Made by a program: the position numbers and the translations under genes | In this document: piece by piece, positions 59,837-64,000 of the stretch | Layout: each line of letters begins with the position of its first letter | How positions within the stretch are numbered: position 1 is the first letter of the stretch | Assembly (NCBI RefSeq): GCF_041956535.1 | Contig: NW_027192192.1 | Coordinates: 747,796 to 811,795 of the forward strand | Direction of reading: 5' to 3' | Length of the DNA stretch: 64,000 nt | DNA from: Calcarisporiella thermophila CBS 279.70 | Lineage: Eukaryota; Calcarisporiellomycota | The notes under the pieces: model-generated | Database searches by the model: none | What the model was told of the DNA's origin: nothing | What the model saw: the letters and a program-made list of their open reading frames with translations, nothing else

Positions 59837-61439
59837 TCGGTATGGGAGGAGGGGGAGGAGGAGGCCTAAACGCTTAGGGCCAGTTTTTCCTTATTCTTTT
59901 TCCATTTGTTAAGTTGTTTGGGGCCTCCCCGCCTCCGACCTGCGTTCGTCCCCACGGCATTTGTCTTTTTTGAGATGTTGCATCATTTCCATATTCTTTT
60001 CTCGGGTGTTTAGGCAAGATGTGTTTTCATGCTTACCACGGTTTTTTTTAATCTCTTTTCATGCTGCGATTTGTTTGTAATTTTCCGGCGTTCATAAAAT
60101 GCAGAGTTTTGGGAAGAACTCGAACCTGCTCAGTCCGCGGGCGAGATGGATTTCAGATGCAGACGTGAGCACCTTTGGCCTTGCCCATATTTGCAGCGAG
60201 ATTTGAAGCACCGTTTCGTTTGTGTGCTCGCCTGCTGAAACCTAATGACTTGATGCCCAGCTAAGCGCACGAATTTCACTAATCTCACTGCGGCCTAGCA
60301 GCTGGTTTCACTCTGATACTTGAGCGAGTGGATCGCTGCTCGCCCGCAAGATCCGGAGGGGCAGTTGCGGGAGGAAAAAGGCAAGTGGTGTGGGGCGAGC
60401 GAGTGGGAGTGCTGGAGCCAGCTAGCGTTAACTGTTTGAGTTGGCGTGGTCGGCTTTCCAAATCCTCGCTATTTTCTCACGTAGCACTCCAGCCGACACT
60501 GCATCGAACAATCTAAGACAGGTTTGAACATCGGACGGATCAGCGCTGCCAAAAGCTCTTTCATAATATTAATTATCAGCCTTCGGATATCAAAACGAGA
60601 ATAGCACCACAGGAACAGGGGGGGGGGGGGAGGGTGGGCCACTGGCGGCTGGGCCAGCCGCTAGGATGGGCGGGCTCTCTCTCTCTCTTCCCCCCTCACC
60701 CGATCGCGGGAGACAGCGGGAGCACACAAACGGCAGGCCGAAATTACATTTGCGGTTATTAATTGCGATTATTAATTGGGAGCCAGCGTCGAAGCAATGA
60801 TGGCCACAGGAAGCGGTCACAGGCCGCTTTGCCTTTGTTAGCGATTATTATCCTCTGTCACACGGCATAGGTTTCTTTTTTTCTTCCATGCTGGATTTGG
60901 TTTCGGAACGAAGCACAATTTAACCGTTTGGCCCGTTAGCATCATATTTATAGCATCATTAAAGATATCACAATTCAGACCACGGCAGATCAAACCGCAC
61001 GGGTCCAATCAGCGCGCGCGCTTCCTGCTCGCCAGTTGGGCGCATTTCCTGTAGAGAAAACAATTTATTAAAACGCGTTTTAATGCATGGAAAACAGCAG
61101 CCGATCCTTGTTTCGATGGACTGGAATAACAAAACACGGCCAATGCACCAATCCGACACCGCGGTGTCGTATGCCAATCCTGAATTTCATTTCCCAGCTC
61201 GAAACACTCCATAGAAACTTCGTGTTCTTTTTTTACTCTGCGACTGAGGATCGGCTCAAAAACAGAGTGCGCTTAACGTTAACTGAGAATTATTTAAAGG
61301 CCGCCCCAAATCCTCTTTGTGCTCCTCTTTTTTTTCATCCTTTCTCTTCTGCTTGCTTGCAACCAACAACAACACTTCTTCTTCTTCTTGCTGCTACTTA
61401 CTCTCCCACGGCTCAACTCCTCTTCGCATCACAGCAACC
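59837..61439. other. Intergenic, 1.6 kb
   Basis: No gene recognised. A poly-G run (about 60618-60630) is followed by a 17-nt palindrome-like GCGGCTGG-G-CCAGCCGC (60645-60661) and a CT run. The right end is a CTT-rich leader before the C2H2 gene. Confidence 0.5.
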
Positions 61440-62103
61440 ATGTCTGACATGATTTGGCCCGCCGAGGACGCCTGGTTCTCGCAAATGCCCACCCTCTCCC
61501 CCCTCGACTCGCCCCTGTCCGAGGTCGAGGAGGTGTCGCCGCTGCTCACCCCCGAGCTGCCCTGCAACCTGGACTTCTCGCTCTTCACACACCTGCTCGA
61601 GAAGCCCAGCTTCCCCATCCCCGACCAAGAAGCCATCCCCATCGTCCCCTCATGCCTCTCCATGCCCACCCCCCCGCCCGCCGACGCCCCCAACGTACAG
61701 TTCGATGCGGGCGCACTGCTTGCCGGCTTCGAGCCCGTCTTCCTCCCCTTCCCCCCCCCAGCAGCACTACGACTTCGCTGCCCTCGCAATGATGCCTCCG
61801 CACGCCCAGGCCCCCCCGCAGGAGATGCCCCAGCCCATCCTCATGAACCCGGCACACCTCCCGCCCGTGCCCTTCCGCATCCCCTGCCACGCCCTTGACC
61901 GCCAGTTCAAATGCGACAAGTGCCCGCAGGCCTTCCACCGCAACCACGACCTCAAGCGCCATAAGCGAATCCACCTCGACCACAAGCCGTTCTCGTGCAC
62001 CGCCTGCAAGAAGCAATTCTCCCGCAAGGACGCTCTCAAGCGCCACGTCCTGGTCAAGAAGTGCGGCCAGCTTCCCCCCCGCGAGAACGCAAAGAAGAAC
62101 TAA
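61440..62103 (+). CDS. C2H2 zinc-finger transcription factor, two C-terminal fingers
   Basis: Two exons, 61440-61694 and 61762-62103, giving 198 aa. Pro/Leu-rich acidic N-terminus (MSDMIWPAEDAWFSQMPTLS). Finger 1 is FKCDKCPQAFHRNHDLKRHK with H-x3-H. Finger 2, FSCTACKKQFSRKDALKRHV, has a C2HC ending (H...KKC), like the last fingers of Crz1-type factors. The exon join is inferred: the reading frame changes near a nine-C run (61751-61759). Either a GTACAG...CCCAG intron of 67 nt (61695-61761) or a one-base indel in the C run explains it. The intron keeps phase 0 on both sides and I prefer it. Function is unknown; a nuclear regulator. Confidence 0.8.
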
Positions 62104-64000
62104 CTATCTATTGCCGTCTATTTTATTTTATTTTATTTTATTTTTTTATTTATCCTCGTTTCCCACCGATTCTCATCTTTCTCTTTCTTGTTGTATTTAT
62201 ATTTTCTCCCGGATCTCCCCCTTGTACATTGGACTTGCTCTCTTTTCTTTTTCCTTTCTATTTATCTGTGAAGAATACTCCGGCATGCCCCGCCTCCCCC
62301 CCTTCTCTTCCCCTCTTCAAAATAGATACACTTCCAATATCTATCTATCCATCCAACTATCTATTTTTTCTTTTTTGACTTCCCCCTCCCCCCCCCCCTC
62401 TTGTAGCCTTATTCTTTTTTGGTTTCCTATTGGCTTGCTGAGAGATGTAAATAAGAATCTACTTTCTAACTCTAACGTGAAGGATCGGCGAAAAAATGAT
62501 GAAAGAGGGGTGGAACCCTCGTTTCTCGGTTTGGATTGACACTTGTGCCGAACCTCTCCTCTGATTTGCAAAGTGGGTTGCTTCCGAAAGTTCTCTATAG
62601 AGCAAACACTCCAATCGCTCCTCCACTCATTCCTCCAAGACCAATGCTCACTTCGGCTGTGTAATGTCGCTTGAAATTGGAGCGGAGCCGGGATCGGAGT
62701 GGGGAGGGAGGGTGCGGAGAGGAGCCACACTCGACCTTCGGGTCATGTTCCCACGGGAACCGCGTGCGGATCAATCCACAATTCCGCTTAAACTTAGGCT
62801 TTGACGCTGCCTCATCCATTCCGCGTGCACACCAGGACATTGGCGGGGTCGTATGACCCCCCCCCCCCCGTTGTTCATGCTTCTTGATTAGGAGCATACG
62901 AGGAAGCCTGGCTCGGGCTCATTAGCATTGGACTCTTATGCGCGGCGTGAGGCGCGACAGGGAGCGAGGGAGGTGAAGCCTGGTACAGGCCGCAGCGCAT
63001 GACCCAATTTTTGGCAATATAGCCCGATCCCGCCCCCTAGAGCCAATCTGGAAGTCTGAAACGACCGTGAGTAGGAGTGGCCATGGGGGGCTTGTGGCGT
63101 GAATAATGGGAGAGGCCATGCTTTACCTTTTCAAATCTCGGTACGTTTTCTGGGCAGGTTTGATAAGATGGATGGACGCACACCCGCTTTTGTAGATTTC
63201 CTTTTTCTCTTTATAAACCAACTTACCTAACACCTATTTATGCCGGCCGCTCGTTGCATTATAGTGTTGCATTTCGCGTTTTAAAGGAAGGTGCTACCTC
63301 TGTCCTGCTCTGCCCCTCTTTTTTCCCACCTGTCAATCGAGATTGGGTGGAACGAGGGTGCGGGTGATGGTGTGGGAAGAACGGGGAGCCAAGGGAGGGG
63401 AGGAAGTTGAGCCGAGAACGGAAAAGATAAATGAAAAAGATCGGCTCTCGTTCTGCCAAAGAACAGCGATTTTCGGGGGGCGCGGGTGAAGCTCGGGCGT
63501 ACAAGCTACACTCGGCCCCATCTCAACATCATCCTCGATGGCCTGCTCCAAGTGAAAAATTCATCGGGCGGCAGAGAGAAGGAGTTCGATAGGCGTGAAG
63601 CCTATCGAACCCCATCTCTCTGCCTATGGAAAACTCGCTTTAGCTCCTTGCTCCCCTTCATGTGAATAGAGACTAGGATATGCCCATTCACACGGCACAA
63701 CTCCCCCTCCCCCTCCCCCTCCCCCATCCCTTGGTTTTGTGCTCATCATTCAGAGACCTTGGAAACCCCAGCTGTGGAGGATTCGGCAACCACGGCCAGG
63801 AACGACTCCCGCCTTGTATATTGCAGGGAATAATCATGCAATGGGTGTGAAAAGGTTGACAAGCAGGAATAGGAGGGAAAAGGGAGGGAGGGGAGAGGGG
63901 TATGCATGTGCCTGCTCCCATGAAATCAACCGCTTGTGGTGATTGGACCGACTGGGAAGGAGGGGAGAATAGAGCTTAGGATTCCTTTCTAAATCTCCAT
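62104..64000. other. Intergenic to right edge; no gene recognised
   Basis: Begins with a TTTTA pentanucleotide run (about 62121-62151, 3' UTR of the C2H2 gene). C and G homopolymers occur at about 62389-62399 and 62857-62870, and a CCCCCT run at about 63703-63724. Open frames are low complexity and none matches a family. The long hairpin at 63570-63624 lies here. Confidence 0.45.
63570..63624. repeat. Long imperfect inverted repeat, 25-bp stem and 5-nt loop
   Basis: Arm 63570-63594 pairs with 63600-63624 around the loop GTGAA (63595-63599). Of 25 positions, 23 are Watson-Crick and two mismatch (63580/63614 and 63583/63611). The inner 11 bp (starting GTTCGATAGGC) and the outer 10 bp (GGCAGAGAGA) are perfect. 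Pairing stops abruptly outside. No flanking target-site duplication seen. Folding is certain at the sequence level; function is unknown. Confidence 0.85.

Noticed and set aside
60645-60661. GCGGCTGG-G-CCAGCCGC palindrome
   Set aside because: Short and embedded in a GC-rich, homopolymer-prone segment; not convincing as a structured element on its own.

Overview
This is nuclear DNA from a fungus. Short GT-AG introns (mostly 45-140 nt, often with a CTNAC/TACTAAC branch site) interrupt almost every gene. The gene set is fungal: an ERT1/AcuK-type Zn2Cys6 regulator, chitin deacetylases, PEX14, NAR1, Sec14, a proteinase K-type protease and an AVT-type vacuolar transporter. I lean towards an early-diverging (non-Dikarya) lineage, mainly because of a C9orf72-like longin-DENN gene, which the familiar yeasts and moulds lack. 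I cannot name the genus. All gene models below are my own hand splicing; exon phases were checked for continuity unless stated otherwise.

Left part (0-9 kb): BUD31 (-) and RVB1 (+) share a 156-nt divergent promoter. They are followed by an ERT1-like factor, a stomatin-like SPFH protein and SEC14, all on +. From 9.8 to 20 kb the genes are smaller and stranger: a Lys/Glu-rich secreted protein carrying two KR-flanked 'LLxPIL' peptides, a second secreted protein on the opposite strand, a two-finger C2H2 factor, TMA7, and two poorly resolved minus-strand coiled-coil genes.

Middle (20-39 kb): a Gyp5/Gyl1-like TBC protein lacking both catalytic fingers, NAR1 (-), two chitin deacetylase paralogues flanking a fatty-aldehyde dehydrogenase and two tRNA loci (tRNA-Phe and an odd tRNA-like element), PEX14, a cytochrome P450 with one frameshift, and a Gly-rich 24-nt-repeat surface protein whose repeat is interrupted by 432 Ns.

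Right part (40-62 kb): the C9orf72-like gene, a Bem1/Scd2-like two-SH3 protein without PX, Rab4 (-), alkaline ceramidase, a secreted subtilase, ribosomal P2, Mis18, RPL24 (-, with an inferred 5-nt first coding exon and a GC-AG intron), an AVT3/4-like transporter, a dithiol glutaredoxin, a USP-type deubiquitinase and a second C2H2 factor. The last 1.9 kb has no recognisable gene but holds a 25-bp, 5-nt-loop inverted repeat. There is no operon logic. Functional groupings are loose: cell wall (deacetylases, Gly-rich surface protein), membrane traffic (Sec14, TBC, Rab4, C9orf72-like), chromatin and centromere (RVB1, Mis18). I saw no clear transposon, CRISPR array or viral insertion.
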